A DNA stretch of 64,000 nt from APNM01 sp040361335. GTDB taxonomy: Bacteria; Pseudomonadota; Gammaproteobacteria; Nevskiales; Salinisphaeraceae. The stretch lies in the NCBI RefSeq assembly GCF_040361335.1, contig NZ_APNM01000003.1:62001-126000 (forward strand). Reading direction: 5' to 3'. The notes beneath the pieces are model-generated. The model was not told where the DNA came from and made no database searches. It saw only the letters and a program-made list of their open reading frames with translations. Positions 9,064-19,130 of this stretch are shown here, piece by piece. The position numbers and the translations under genes were made by a program. The first letter of the stretch is position 1, and the number at the start of each line of letters is the position of its first letter.

Positions 9064-9139
9064 GGGGCCATAGCTCAGTTGGGAGAGCGCGACACTGGCA
9101 GTGTCGAGGTCGGGGGTTCGAATCCCCCTGGCTCCACCA
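9064..9139 (+). tRNA. tRNA-Ala (GGC)
   Basis: Acceptor GGGGCCA/TGGCTCC with one G-T pair, anticodon stem CGACA/TGTCG and loop CTGGCAG (anticodon GGC), a normal T-arm, and an encoded CCA. tRNA-Glu follows four bases later, so they are probably co-transcribed. Confidence 0.96.
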
Positions 9140-9143
9140 TCTT

Positions 9144-9219
9144 GTCCCCATCGTCTAGAGGCCTAGGACACCGCCCTTTCACGGCGGTAACAGGGGTTCG
9201 AATCCCCTTGGGGACGCCA
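9144..9219 (+). tRNA. tRNA-Glu (TTC)
   Basis: Acceptor GTCCCCA/TGGGGAC, anticodon stem CCGCC/GGCGG with loop CTTTCAC (anticodon TTC), discriminator G, encoded CCA. Confidence 0.96.
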
Positions 9220-9302
9220 TCGTCTTCGCGGAAGTGTCACCCGGCCGCGGGACACTGACAGGGTCCGGCCGCCGTCGGCGGCACGCATCTGGGAGAGCGA
9301 GC

Positions 9303-10628
9303 GTGCGGATCACCATCTTCGGCACCGGCTACGTGGGACTCGTGACCGGTGCGTGCCTCGCCGAGACCGGTAACGATGTCCTCTGCATGGATGTCGACCG
9401 CGACAAGATCGCCCGCCTCGAACGCGGCGAGATTCCCATCTACGAGCCCGGCCTGGAGCCCATGGTCCGCGACAACCACGCGGCCGGGCGGCTGTCCTTC
9501 ACCAGCGACCCCGAGCGCGCCGTGGCCCACGGCAAGCTCCAGTTCATCGCGGTGGGCACGCCGCCGGACGAGGACGGTTCCGCCGACTTGAAGTATGTGC
9601 TCGCGGTGGCCCGGACCATCGGTGAGCACATGGACGGCTATCGCCTGGTGATCACCAAGTCGACGGTGCCGGTGGGCACTTCCGACAAGGTGCGCGAGGC
9701 CCTGGCGGACACGCTCGCGAAGCGCGGCTCGGCGCTCGAATTCGACGTCGCCTCCAATCCCGAGTTCCTGAAGGAGGGCGCCGCGGTCGAGGACTTCATG
9801 AAGCCCGACCGCGTGGTCATCGGCGTGGACAACGACCGCGCCGCCGAGCACCTGCGCGCCCTGTACGCGCCCTTCAACCGCAACCACGACCGCACCATGG
9901 TCATGGATATCCGCTCCGCGGAGCTGACCAAGTACGCGGCCAACATCATGCTGGCGGCCAAGATCAGCCTGATGAACGAGCTGTCGCAGGTCGCCGACCG
10001 CGTGGACGCGGATATCGAGCGGGTACGCACGGCCATCGGCGCCGACCACCGTATCGGTTACCACTTCATCTATCCGGGCTGCGGCTACGGCGGTTCCTGC
10101 TTCCCCAAGGATGTGCGCGCGCTCGGCCACACCGCCGCCGGTCTCGGCTACGAGACCCGCATGATCCGGGCGATCGAGGCGGTCAACGACGACCAGAAGC
10201 GGGTGCTGTTCGAGCGCCTGTCCGGACATTTCGGCGGCGACCTCGAGGGCAAGACGATCGCGGTCTGGGGGCTGGCCTTCAAGCCCAACACCGACGACAT
10301 GCGCGAGGCGCCGAGCCGCACGCTGATGGAAGCCCTGTGGCAGGCGGGCGCCCGGGTGCGGGCGCATGATCCGGAGGCGATGGAAGAGACCCGCCGCATC
10401 TACGGCGAGCGCGACGATCTGGTGTTGTGCGGGAGCGCCGACGAGGCCGCCGAGGGCGCGGATGCGCTCGTGCTGGTCACCGAGTGGCATATCTTCCGCA
10501 GCCCCGATTTCGACCGCCTGCGGGACCTGATGCGCGGCCGTCTGGTGGTCGACGGCCGCAACATCTATAACCCCGCCTACGTCACCGAGCACGGCTTTAC
10601 CTACTACGGTATCGGCCGCCGGGGCTGA
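9303..10628 (+). CDS. ugd: UDP-glucose 6-dehydrogenase
   Basis: Oxidises UDP-glucose to UDP-glucuronate for surface polysaccharides. It has 441 residues: an N-terminal Rossmann GTGYVGLVTGACLAE, the substrate loop SNPEFLKEGAA, the catalytic-cysteine region YPGCGYGGSCFPKDV, and a C-terminal UDP-binding domain with WGLAFKPNTDDMREAPS. The start is the GTG at 9303, with GGGAGA six bases upstream; this places the Rossmann motif directly after the start, as usual. Confidence 0.96.
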   Translation: MRITIFGTGYVGLVTGACLAETGNDVLCMDVDRDKIARLERGEIPIYEPGLEPMVRDNHAAGRLSFTSDPERAVAHGKLQFIAVGTPPDEDGSADLKYVLAVARTIGEHMDGYRLVITKSTVPVGTSDKVREALADTLAKRGSALEFDVASNPEFLKEGAAVEDFMKPDRVVIGVDNDRAAEHLRALYAPFNRNHDRTMVMDIRSAELTKYAANIMLAAKISLMNELSQVADRVDADIERVRTAIGADHRIGYHFIYPGCGYGGSCFPKDVRALGHTAAGLGYETRMIRAIEAVNDDQKRVLFERLSGHFGGDLEGKTIAVWGLAFKPNTDDMREAPSRTLMEALWQAGARVRAHDPEAMEETRRIYGERDDLVLCGSADEAAEGADALVLVTEWHIFRSPDFDRLRDLMRGRLVVDGRNIYNPAYVTEHGFTYYGIGRRG

Positions 10629-10709
10629 CCCGCGGCCCTTGCATTCGCCGCGCCAGACCCTATCTTGGCGCGAGTCGCCGGAGGTCCGGCATCAGGCTTG
10701 GGGGTAGGC

Positions 10710-11051
10710 ATGCCCATCTATGAATACGTCTGTCGCGAGTGCGGCGAGGAGATCGAGAAGCTGCAGAAGCTCTCGGACGCGCCGCTGACCGAGTGTCCCG
10801 CCTGTCACAAGGACGCGCTCAAGCGCAAGATTTCCTCGGCCGGCTTCCGGCTGGCCGGTGGCGGCTGGTACGAGACCGATTTCAAGTCCGAGGGCAAGCG
10901 CAACCTGGCCGGCGACCAGGGCGGCACCGAGAAAAAGGGCGCCGGCGAGACCAAGTCCGATAGCGGCAAGTCCGACGGTGGCAAATCCAACGGCGGCAAG
11001 AGCGGCGGCAGCAAGAGCGAGAGCAGCACGGGATCCGGCGCCACCGCATGA
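10710..11051 (+). CDS. FmdB-family zinc-ribbon protein with low-complexity tail
   Basis: A small protein of 113 residues. The N-terminal half is a CxxC...CxxC zinc ribbon (MPIYEYVCRECG, ECPACHK). After about residue 70 the rest is a K/S/G repeat (GKSDGGKSNGGKSGGSKS) that is probably disordered. The function of the family is not established. The start MPIYEY is the family standard and has a G-rich SD. It overlaps the DUF502 gene by four bases and sits in the usual fmdB-DUF502-aspS order of gammaproteobacteria. Confidence 0.88.
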   Translation: MPIYEYVCRECGEEIEKLQKLSDAPLTECPACHKDALKRKISSAGFRLAGGGWYETDFKSEGKRNLAGDQGGTEKKGAGETKSDSGKSDGGKSNGGKSGGSKSESSTGSGATA

Positions 11052-11689
11052 TCCGGCGCTGGTTCATCGCCGGCCTGCTGGTCTGGCTGCCGCTGGCGGC
11101 GACCGTGCTGGTGCTGCAATTGCTGGTCAATTTTCTCGATCGCTCCTTGCTCCTGCTGCCGCCGTCGTGGCGTCCGGAGGCCCTGCTCGGCTTCGGTATC
11201 CCGGGACTGGGGATCATCCTGAGCCTGCTGCTGGTGCTCGTGACCGGCTTTTTGGCCGCGAACATCGTCGGGCGTCGGGTGGTCGACCTGGGCGAGTCCC
11301 TGTTGGCTCGCATTCCGCTCATCCGCAGCGTCTACTCCGGGGTCAAGCGGCTGGCCGAGACGGTGTTCGGCGATGCCGGCAATTCCTTCCGCAAGGTGCT
11401 GCTGGTGGAGTATCCCCGGCGCGACTGCTGGACGCTGGCCTTCCAGACCGGCGCCCCGGTCGGCGAGGTCCAGGACCGCACCGCGCGCCATCTGCTCACG
11501 GTGTTCGTGCCCACCACCCCGAATCCGACATCGGGTTTCGTGATCCTGTTGCCGAAGGAGGACGTCATCGAGCTGGACATGTCCGTGGAGGACGGTTTGC
11601 GCATGGTGATCTCGCTGGGCGTGGTCACGCCCGAGGACGTGGGGGTGGCGCCGGCGCGCGGCGGTCCCGCGGGGGCGCGGACGCCTTGA
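11048..11689 (+). CDS. DUF502 family membrane protein
   Basis: A 213-residue inner-membrane protein with two hydrophobic segments: about residues 5-30 (WFIAGLLVWLPLAATVLVL) and 52-77 (GLGIILSLLLVLVTGFLA). The conserved block RIPLIRSVYSGVKRLAETVF follows, and then a soluble C-terminal part with FVPTTPNPTSGFVILLP. No biochemical role is known. It overlaps fmdB by ATGA. Confidence 0.88.
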   Translation: MIRRWFIAGLLVWLPLAATVLVLQLLVNFLDRSLLLLPPSWRPEALLGFGIPGLGIILSLLLVLVTGFLAANIVGRRVVDLGESLLARIPLIRSVYSGVKRLAETVFGDAGNSFRKVLLVEYPRRDCWTLAFQTGAPVGEVQDRTARHLLTVFVPTTPNPTSGFVILLPKEDVIELDMSVEDGLRMVISLGVVTPEDVGVAPARGGPAGARTP

Positions 11690-11741
11690 TTGCGCGCCCC
11701 CTGGCGGCCATGCTCACCGTCCGCTGAACGGGTAGGGCGAT

Positions 11742-12254
11742 ATGCCGTTCGACATCTATCGCGGCGCCGCCCGGGCGCACGGCATGGACGATGCCGCCTG
11801 GGAGCGTCACGCCAATCCCTGGAGCGTCTGGACCCGGGTCGCGACGCTGCCGTTCCTGCTGCTGGCTATCTGGTCGCGCGCCTGGATCGGACCCTGGGCC
11901 TGGGTCGCGGTGGTCCTGGTCTTTCTCTGGATCGCGCTCAATCCCCGGTTGTTCCCGCCACCACGGCGCACCGACCGCTGGTCGTCGCGCGCCACCTTCG
12001 GCGAACGCCTCTGGCTGCGGCGCGACGAGCTGACGCTGCCGGCGCGGCACCGGGTGCTGCCGCACGCCCTGACGGCCGCGGCCGGACTGGGCATGGCGGT
12101 GGCCCTGGCGGGCGCGCTCATGCAATGGTTCTGGCCGATGCTGCTGGGCGGCCTGGTGGCCTGGCTCGGCAAGCTCTGGTTCTGCGACCGCATGGTGTGG
12201 TTGTTCCAGGACATGTGCGAGGTCGATCCGCGCTACCGCGACTGGATCCGCTGA
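11742..12254 (+). CDS. DUF6653-like small membrane protein
   Basis: A 170-residue protein with two hydrophobic hairpins: about residues 30-66 (VATLPFLLLAIWSRAWIG, VAVVLVFLWIALNPR) and 112-140. The N-terminal HANPWSVWTRVATLP and the central RLFPPPRRTDRWSSRATFGER resemble what I recall of DUF6653 proteins. No function is known. It sits between DUF502 and aspS, which are often adjacent in relatives, and may have been inserted there. Confidence 0.7.
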   Translation: MPFDIYRGAARAHGMDDAAWERHANPWSVWTRVATLPFLLLAIWSRAWIGPWAWVAVVLVFLWIALNPRLFPPPRRTDRWSSRATFGERLWLRRDELTLPARHRVLPHALTAAAGLGMAVALAGALMQWFWPMLLGGLVAWLGKLWFCDRMVWLFQDMCEVDPRYRDWIR

Positions 12255-12277
12255 TTTCGCGCGCGGCGCCGTCCGTA

Positions 12278-12306
12278 CTGACCTGAGGCGCGAACTCGTT
12301 TAGTAT
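12278..12306 (+). promoter_or_regulatory. Probable aspS promoter
   Basis: CTGACC (12278-12283) and TAGTAT (12301-12306) are 17 bases apart and lie 35 bases upstream of the aspS ATG. The match to consensus is moderate. Confidence 0.45.
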
Positions 12307-12340
12307 TGCGCGCCTTTCAGGCCATTCAATCCGGTAAGCG

Positions 12341-14134
<1,794 letters not shown>

Positions 14135-14236
14135 CGGTCCGGGCCGGACCCGCCCGACCGGACGTTCAGGGCGGGCCGCCCTGTGATACTCTTGGGGGTC
14201 CACCCGCAAGGGTTATCGACCCGAGACACGAGCGTT

Positions 14237-15337
14237 ATGGCGGCCACAGCTTTCGCCCTCCAGGACTTCTCCAGGCTCGACGACGCGGCCTGCGACGAGC
14301 GCATCCGCGCCGCCAAGGCGGCGCTCGGCGAGCGCTGCGTGATCCTGGGGCATCATTACCAGCGCGACGAGGTCTTCGCGCACGCCGATTTCTCCGGCGA
14401 TTCGCTCAAGCTGTCCAAGCAGGCGGCCGAGTGCGATGCCGAGTACATCGTGTTCTGCGGCGTGCATTTCATGGCCGAGGTCGCCGACATCCTGTCGCGG
14501 CCGGAGCAGACCGTGATCCTGCCGGACATGGCGGCCGGCTGTTCCATGGCTGACATGGCCAACCTGCGTAACGTCGAGCGCGCCTGGAAGGAACTGGCCC
14601 AGGTGCTGGACCCGGACGAACAGGTCACGCCGGTCACCTACATCAATTCCGCCGCCGATCTAAAGGCCTTCTGCGGCCGTCACGGCGGCATCGTGTGCAC
14701 GTCGTCGAACGCCCGCGGCGTGCTCGATTGGTCGTTCTCCCGGCGCGAGAAGGTGCTGTTCTTCCCCGATCAGCATCTGGGGCGCAACACCGGCCACGAC
14801 ATGGGCATCCCGCTGGACGAGATGGTCACCTGGGACTTCGACAAGCCCATGGGCGGTCTCACCGAGGAGGAAATCCGCAAGGCCCGCATCATCCTCTGGA
14901 AGGGTTTCTGCTCGGTGCACCAGATGTTCCACCCGAACCACATCGACAAGTTCCGGGAGCAGCATCCCGACGGTCTGGTGATCTCGCACCCCGAGAACGC
15001 CTTCGAGGTATGCCAGAAGTCCGACTACGTCGGCTCCACCGAGACCATTCTCAAGACCGTGCGCGCCTCCGAACCCGGCACCCATTGGCTGGTCGGCACC
15101 GAGCTCAATCTGGTCAACCGGCTGCACAACGAGATGGCGCCCAAGGGCGTGAAGGTGCAGTTCATGTCGCCGGTGGTGTGCATGTGCTCGACCATGTTCC
15201 GCACCGATCCCCAGCATCTGGCCTGGGTCATGGACAATCTGGTCGAGGACCACGTGGTTAACCGCATCCGGGTGCCGGAGGACGAGGCCCGCGAGGCCAA
15301 GGCCGCGCTCGACCTGATGCTCGAGATCACGGCCTGA
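14237..15337 (+). CDS. nadA: Quinolinate synthase
   Basis: A [4Fe-4S] enzyme that condenses iminoaspartate and DHAP in NAD synthesis. It has 366 residues. Visible family motifs are GHHYQRDEVFAHADF(SGDS), the cysteine in DMAAGCSMADM (C102), the CTSSNA segment and the VVCMCSTM segment, which supply the three cluster ligands. The start ATG 14237 was chosen because similarity begins shortly after it; its SD is weak. The partner nadC is far away, at the right edge of the window. A GATACT -10 candidate lies at 14185. Confidence 0.95.
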   Translation: MAATAFALQDFSRLDDAACDERIRAAKAALGERCVILGHHYQRDEVFAHADFSGDSLKLSKQAAECDAEYIVFCGVHFMAEVADILSRPEQTVILPDMAAGCSMADMANLRNVERAWKELAQVLDPDEQVTPVTYINSAADLKAFCGRHGGIVCTSSNARGVLDWSFSRREKVLFFPDQHLGRNTGHDMGIPLDEMVTWDFDKPMGGLTEEEIRKARIILWKGFCSVHQMFHPNHIDKFREQHPDGLVISHPENAFEVCQKSDYVGSTETILKTVRASEPGTHWLVGTELNLVNRLHNEMAPKGVKVQFMSPVVCMCSTMFRTDPQHLAWVMDNLVEDHVVNRIRVPEDEAREAKAALDLMLEITA

Positions 15338-15366
15338 CGGCGGCTGTTTCGGGTTGCGGGCTTCGC

Positions 15367-15423
15367 GTTTCGTGATGTGAGCCTCGTCCGGGGGCACGGG
15401 CCGCCTCTCAAGGAGCACGAAAC
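15367..15423. repeat. Short inverted repeat GTTTCGTG...CACGAAAC
   Basis: Eight-base arms at 15367-15374 and 15416-15423 in the nadA-glyA gap. The same words recur in the palindrome at 39461-39504. Confidence 0.5.
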
Positions 15424-15430
15424 ATGAAAC

Positions 15431-15463
15431 CGCACCCGGCGGGGCGCGGCCCCGCCGGGTGCG
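15431..15463. terminator. GC-only hairpin between nadA and glyA
   Basis: A perfect 15 bp stem (15431-15445 with 15449-15463) with a GCG loop, the same architecture as the hairpin at 924-956. No T-run follows. It sits just before the glyA -10 element, so it probably separates nadA transcription from glyA. Confidence 0.6.
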
Positions 15464-15464
15464 T

Positions 15465-15470
15465 TACAAT
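15465..15470 (+). promoter_or_regulatory. Probable -10 element of glyA
   Basis: TACAAT lies 38 bases before the glyA ATG. The corresponding -35 position falls inside the hairpin, so the promoter may depend on an activator or be weak. Confidence 0.4.
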
Positions 15471-15508
15471 GACACGCTGTTCATTTCGATGACGGAGAAG
15501 TACCCCTC

Positions 15509-16810
15509 ATGTTCGATACCGCGCAGCGCGTTGCCGATTACGACGCCGAGCTGGCGGCGGCGATCACCGCCGAAAACGAGCGCCAGGAGGCCCACATCGA
15601 GCTCATCGCCTCCGAGAACTACGCCAGCCCGCGGGTCATGGAGGCCCAGGGCACCCAGCTCACGAACAAGTACGCCGAGGGCTATCCGGGCAAGCGCTAT
15701 TATGGCGGGTGCGAGCATGTGGACGTGGCCGAACGGCTGGCCATCCAGCGCGCCTGCGAACTGTTCGGCTGCGACTACGCCAACGTGCAGCCGCATTCGG
15801 GCGCCCAGGCCAACGCCGCCGCGTTCATGGCGCTGGTCAAGCCCGGCGACACCATCCTGGGCATGAGCCTGGACGCCGGCGGTCACCTGACCCACGGTGC
15901 CGCGCCCAACTTCTCCGGCAAGTATTACAACGCCGTCCAGTACGGCATCGACGCCGCCACCGGCGAGCTCGACTATGACGCGATCGCGGCGCAGGCGCGC
16001 GAGCACCGCCCCAAGCTGATCATCGGCGGTTTCTCGGCCTACTCCCGTGTGGTCGACTGGGCGCGGATGCGCGAGATCGCCGACGAGGTGGGTGCCTACC
16101 TGCTGGTGGACATGGCGCACGTGGCCGGCCTGGTCGCGGGCGGCGCCTATCCCAGCCCGATCCCGCACGCGCACGTGGTCACCACGACCACCCACAAGAC
16201 CCTGCGCGGTCCGCGCGGCGGTCTGATCCTGTCCGCCGCCGGCGACGAGAAGCTGTACAAGCGGCTCAACTCCGCGGTTTTCCCCGGCACCCAGGGCGGT
16301 CCCCTGATGCACGTGATCGCGGCCAAGGCCGTGGCGCTGAAGGAAGCCCTGGAGCCGGGATTCAAGGACTACCAGGCACAGGTGGTCGCCAACGCCCGCG
16401 CCATGGCGGAAGTCTTTACCAAGCGTGGCTACGACGTGGTCTCCGGCGGTACCGACAATCACCTGATGCTGGTCAGCCTGATCGCCAAGGACATCACCGG
16501 CAAGGACGCGGAGGCCCTGCTGGGGCAGGCCCATATCACCGCCAACAAGAACGCCGTGCCGGACGATCCGCGCTCGCCGTTCGTGACCAGCGGCCTGCGT
16601 ATCGGCACGCCGGCGGCCACCACGCGGGGCTTCGGCGAGACCGAGATGGCCGATGTCGCCACCTGGATCTGCGACATCCTGGATACGCTGGCCGAAGACG
16701 GTGATACCGGCAAGGCAGTGACCGAGGTCCGCGCCAAGGTCGAGACGCTTTGCTCCCGGTACCCGGTCTACGGCCGGTCGGCGGCCGCCCGGGAAGCGGC
16801 CCCCGCCTGA
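15509..16810 (+). CDS. glyA: Serine hydroxymethyltransferase
   Basis: A PLP fold-type I enzyme that interconverts serine and glycine and feeds one-carbon units to tetrahydrofolate. Its 433 residues fit the family. Motifs include ELIASENYASPRVMEAQGT, YAEGYPGKRYYGGCE, the PLP-lysine segment TTTTHKTLRGPRGG, and ADITANK-like AHITANKNAVPDD. It leads the glyA-nrdR block common in gammaproteobacteria. folD, which acts on the same folate pool, is elsewhere in the window. Confidence 0.98.
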   Translation: MFDTAQRVADYDAELAAAITAENERQEAHIELIASENYASPRVMEAQGTQLTNKYAEGYPGKRYYGGCEHVDVAERLAIQRACELFGCDYANVQPHSGAQANAAAFMALVKPGDTILGMSLDAGGHLTHGAAPNFSGKYYNAVQYGIDAATGELDYDAIAAQAREHRPKLIIGGFSAYSRVVDWARMREIADEVGAYLLVDMAHVAGLVAGGAYPSPIPHAHVVTTTTHKTLRGPRGGLILSAAGDEKLYKRLNSAVFPGTQGGPLMHVIAAKAVALKEALEPGFKDYQAQVVANARAMAEVFTKRGYDVVSGGTDNHLMLVSLIAKDITGKDAEALLGQAHITANKNAVPDDPRSPFVTSGLRIGTPAATTRGFGETEMADVATWICDILDTLAEDGDTGKAVTEVRAKVETLCSRYPVYGRSAAAREAAPA

Positions 16811-16854
16811 GGGCGGAGACGGCGATGCCGCGATAGCGCCCCGGGAGCGATTCC

Positions 16855-17364
16855 GTGCATTGCCCGTTCTGCGCCGCCGACGCGACCCGCGTGGTCGACT
16901 CGCGCCTGGCGGCCGAAGGCAGCCAGGTCCGGCGCCGGCGCGAGTGCCCGTCCTGCGGGGCGCGTTTCACCACCTTCGAGAGCGCGGAGCTGGTGTTGCC
17001 GCGGATCGTGAAGAACGACGGCACGCCGGAGCCCTTCGACGAAGCCAAGCTCAAGCGCGGTATCACCCGGGCGCTGTACAAGCGGCCGGTATCGGCCGAG
17101 GCGGTGGATACCGCGGTCAACCGCATCATGCACCGGTTGCGTACCGAGGGGGAGCGGGACGTGCCCTCGCGCAAGCTCGGCAACTGGGTGATGGAGGAAC
17201 TGCGCGAACTGGACCAGGTCGCCTACGTTCGGTTCGCCTCCGTGTACCGCCGCTTCGAGGACGTCAACGCGTTCCGCGAGGAGATCGAGCGGCTGGAGGC
17301 GACACCCGACCGCAGCGCCGCCCGGCGCCAGCTCAAACTGATCGACAACGGGTCGGAGTCCTGA
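16855..17364 (+). CDS. nrdR: Transcriptional repressor NrdR
   Basis: A zinc-ribbon/ATP-cone regulator of ribonucleotide reductase genes. The 169-residue protein shows CPFCAADATRVVDSR and CPSCGARFTTFE (four zinc cysteines), followed by the ATP-cone domain (about 49-140). The start codon is GTG, giving the canonical MHCPFC. In most relatives ribD follows directly; here 11 kb of heme-uptake genes intervene. Confidence 0.96.
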   Translation: MHCPFCAADATRVVDSRLAAEGSQVRRRRECPSCGARFTTFESAELVLPRIVKNDGTPEPFDEAKLKRGITRALYKRPVSAEAVDTAVNRIMHRLRTEGERDVPSRKLGNWVMEELRELDQVAYVRFASVYRRFEDVNAFREEIERLEATPDRSAARRQLKLIDNGSES

Positions 17365-17391
17365 AATCGGCGACCATTCGTTGGAGGAGTC

Positions 17392-17478
17392 ATGGGGCCG
17401 GACAAGACCGATAATCGTTCCCCGCTGGTGATAGTCACCGTCATCGACCGGAGAACCCCCCGCGCCGACCATGGCTGA
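17392..17478 (+). CDS. Possible 28-residue leader peptide upstream of the ECF sigma gene
   Basis: A short frame whose ATG is two bases after a GGAGGAG sequence. It encodes MGPDKTDNRSPLVIVTVI followed by a basic tail, and it ends eight bases inside the sigma-factor gene in another frame. The sigma gene itself has only a distant GGAGA, so coupling through this frame is plausible. No homologue is recognised and it could be chance. Confidence 0.3.
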   Translation: MGPDKTDNRSPLVIVTVIDRRTPRADHG

Positions 17479-17968
17479 CACCCGCCGCGTCCTGACGGAG
17501 CTCTTCCAGGGCGAGCGCCGCCGGTTGGTCAAGCTCGTCCAGCGTATCGTCAGGAGCGAAGCCGTGGCCGAGGATCTGGTCCAGGAGACCTTCCTCAAAC
17601 TCTGGGGTCGCCACGTCAACGGCGACTCGACGGGCCTGCTCTATCGCACGGCGCACAATCTCGCGCTCGACCACCTGCGCGCCCAGAAGGTGCGGCACCG
17701 ACACGCCGAGCGCAGCCGTGCCGACGACACGGCCCTGCCGCCCGCGGATCGGGCGGCGGAGGTCGCCGAGGAATGGCGGCAACTGGCCGAGGTGCTGGAA
17801 GACCTGCCGCCGCGCACGCGACGGATATTCCTGCTCAACCGGGTCGACGGCGAGACCTATGCCGCCATCGCGGCCATGCTGGACGTGTCCACGAGCACCG
17901 TGGAGAAGGACATGATGCGGGCCATGCGGGCCTGCCGGCAGTGGCTCGAAAGCCGGGACCCGGATTGA
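17471..17968 (+). CDS. hasI: FecI-type ECF sigma factor (HasI-like)
   Basis: An iron-starvation ECF sigma factor of 165 residues expected to direct transcription of the receptor operon when HasR is occupied. Region 2 shows EDLVQETFLKLWGR and region 4 shows YAAIAAMLDVSTSTVEKDMMRAM, the FecI signature. It is the first gene of the inserted block, followed after 13 bases by its FecR-like partner. The has-specific name rests on context; the sigma family itself is clear. Confidence 0.88.
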   Translation: MADTRRVLTELFQGERRRLVKLVQRIVRSEAVAEDLVQETFLKLWGRHVNGDSTGLLYRTAHNLALDHLRAQKVRHRHAERSRADDTALPPADRAAEVAEEWRQLAEVLEDLPPRTRRIFLLNRVDGETYAAIAAMLDVSTSTVEKDMMRAMRACRQWLESRDPD

Positions 17969-17981
17969 GGAGACGGCCGGC

Positions 17982-19034
17982 ATGAAACGTTACCCTGATG
18001 TGAAAGACAGACGTCTGTCCGTCCCGGCGACGGCAGAAGAGGAGGCCGGCTTGGGCTCACCAGCGAGGGATCGCCCCGGCGACGACGGTATCGAGGATCA
18101 GGCGCTCGCCTGGTACCTGCGTTTGAAGGACCCGGGCGCCGGCGGCGAGGACTGGCTGCGGTTCGAGGACTGGCTGGCCGCGGACGATCGTCACGGCGCC
18201 GCCTACGGTCGTGTCGATGCGCTCTGGCAGCGCCTGGAAACGCCCGCCCGCGAGGTTGCGGCGCGGCAGTCGCGGCCGCGGCCGTGCCGGCGGCATGCAC
18301 GTCACCGGCGCTGGGCGCGAATGGCCGTCGCGGCCAGTCTGGTGCTGACGCTGGCCGCGGGCGGCACCCTATGGCGGGATCCGGGCCTGATCCATCGGCT
18401 CGGGTCCGATGTCGCCACCCGTGCCGGCGAATCGCGGACCCTGGCCCTGGCCGACGGCTCCGAACTATTCCTGGATTTCGACAGTGCCGCGGACATCGAC
18501 CTCTCGGGCGACGTCCGGCGGGTCGAGCTGCATCGCGGACGCGCTTGGTTCGATGTCGCGCCGGCCGGCCGGCCGTTCGTGATCGCCAGCGGTGGCGCGC
18601 GCGTGCGGGTGACGGGCACGCGCTTCGGCGTGGCGCGGGGCACCGCCGGTGTCGAGGTCACGGTGGAAGAGGGCCGTGTCGAGGTCGGCGGCGAGCGTGG
18701 CGGCGCGGACAATGCGCGGACCCTGGGCGTCGGTGAGCAGACCACGGTCGCGGCCGGCCGGGTCGGCGACTTGCGCCGCGTCGATCCCGCCATCGAGCTG
18801 GCCTGGGCCCGCGGGCTCGTCCTGTTCGACCGTGCCGGTGCCGGCGAGGTCGCCGAGCAACTGCAGCGCATGCTGCCGGGACGCGTGATCCTCGACCGCT
18901 CGGATTTCGACGATCTGTCGCTGTCGGGCAGTTTCCCCGCGAACGATCCGCAGGCGTTGCTCGCGGCGCTGGAAAAGAACTACGGTGTCCGGGTCGAGCG
19001 CATCCCCGGCACCCTGACGTGGTTGCGTCGCTGA
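17982..19034 (+). CDS. hasS: FecR-type anti-sigma factor (HasS-like)
   Basis: An inner-membrane signal transducer of 350 residues. It has an N-terminal cytoplasmic DUF4880-like region (about 36-85, DQALAWYLRLKD and WLAADDRHGAAYGRVDALW), one transmembrane helix (about 111-131), a periplasmic FecR domain (about 140-240) and a C-terminal STN-like part (about 280-350). It should contact the STN domain of the TonB receptor encoded next and hold the sigma factor inactive without heme-hemophore. The signal would be altered if the receptor frame change is real. Confidence 0.88.
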   Translation: MKRYPDVKDRRLSVPATAEEEAGLGSPARDRPGDDGIEDQALAWYLRLKDPGAGGEDWLRFEDWLAADDRHGAAYGRVDALWQRLETPAREVAARQSRPRPCRRHARHRRWARMAVAASLVLTLAAGGTLWRDPGLIHRLGSDVATRAGESRTLALADGSELFLDFDSAADIDLSGDVRRVELHRGRAWFDVAPAGRPFVIASGGARVRVTGTRFGVARGTAGVEVTVEEGRVEVGGERGGADNARTLGVGEQTTVAAGRVGDLRRVDPAIELAWARGLVLFDRAGAGEVAEQLQRMLPGRVILDRSDFDDLSLSGSFPANDPQALLAALEKNYGVRVERIPGTLTWLRR

Positions 19035-19083
19035 CATGGACGCCGCCTCCGATTGAGGAACCCCGTCGTCCTGAACGTTATAC

Positions 19084-19104
19084 GAATGATAACGATTATC
19101 ATTC
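19084..19104 (+). promoter_or_regulatory. Fur box upstream of hasR
   Basis: Perfect inverted arms GAATGATAA (19084-19092) and TTATCATTC (19096-19104) around CGA, a very good match to the 19-bp Fur consensus. It lies 27 bases before the hasR ATG, so iron-Fur would repress hasR and the genes downstream, in addition to sigma-factor control. Confidence 0.88.
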
Positions 19105-19130
19105 ATCACGGACGAAGGACGAATGGCACG

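Noticed and set aside
15464..16534. Long antisense frames, for example opposite glyA, lon (43374-45410), ppiD, hldE and hasD
   Set aside because: They arise from high GC third positions on the opposite strand. They carry no family motifs and overlap well-supported genes completely.
17365..17470. Fur box upstream of hasI
   Set aside because: Only a half-site-like GATAATCGTT is present, with no matching second arm; far weaker than the site at 19084-19104.
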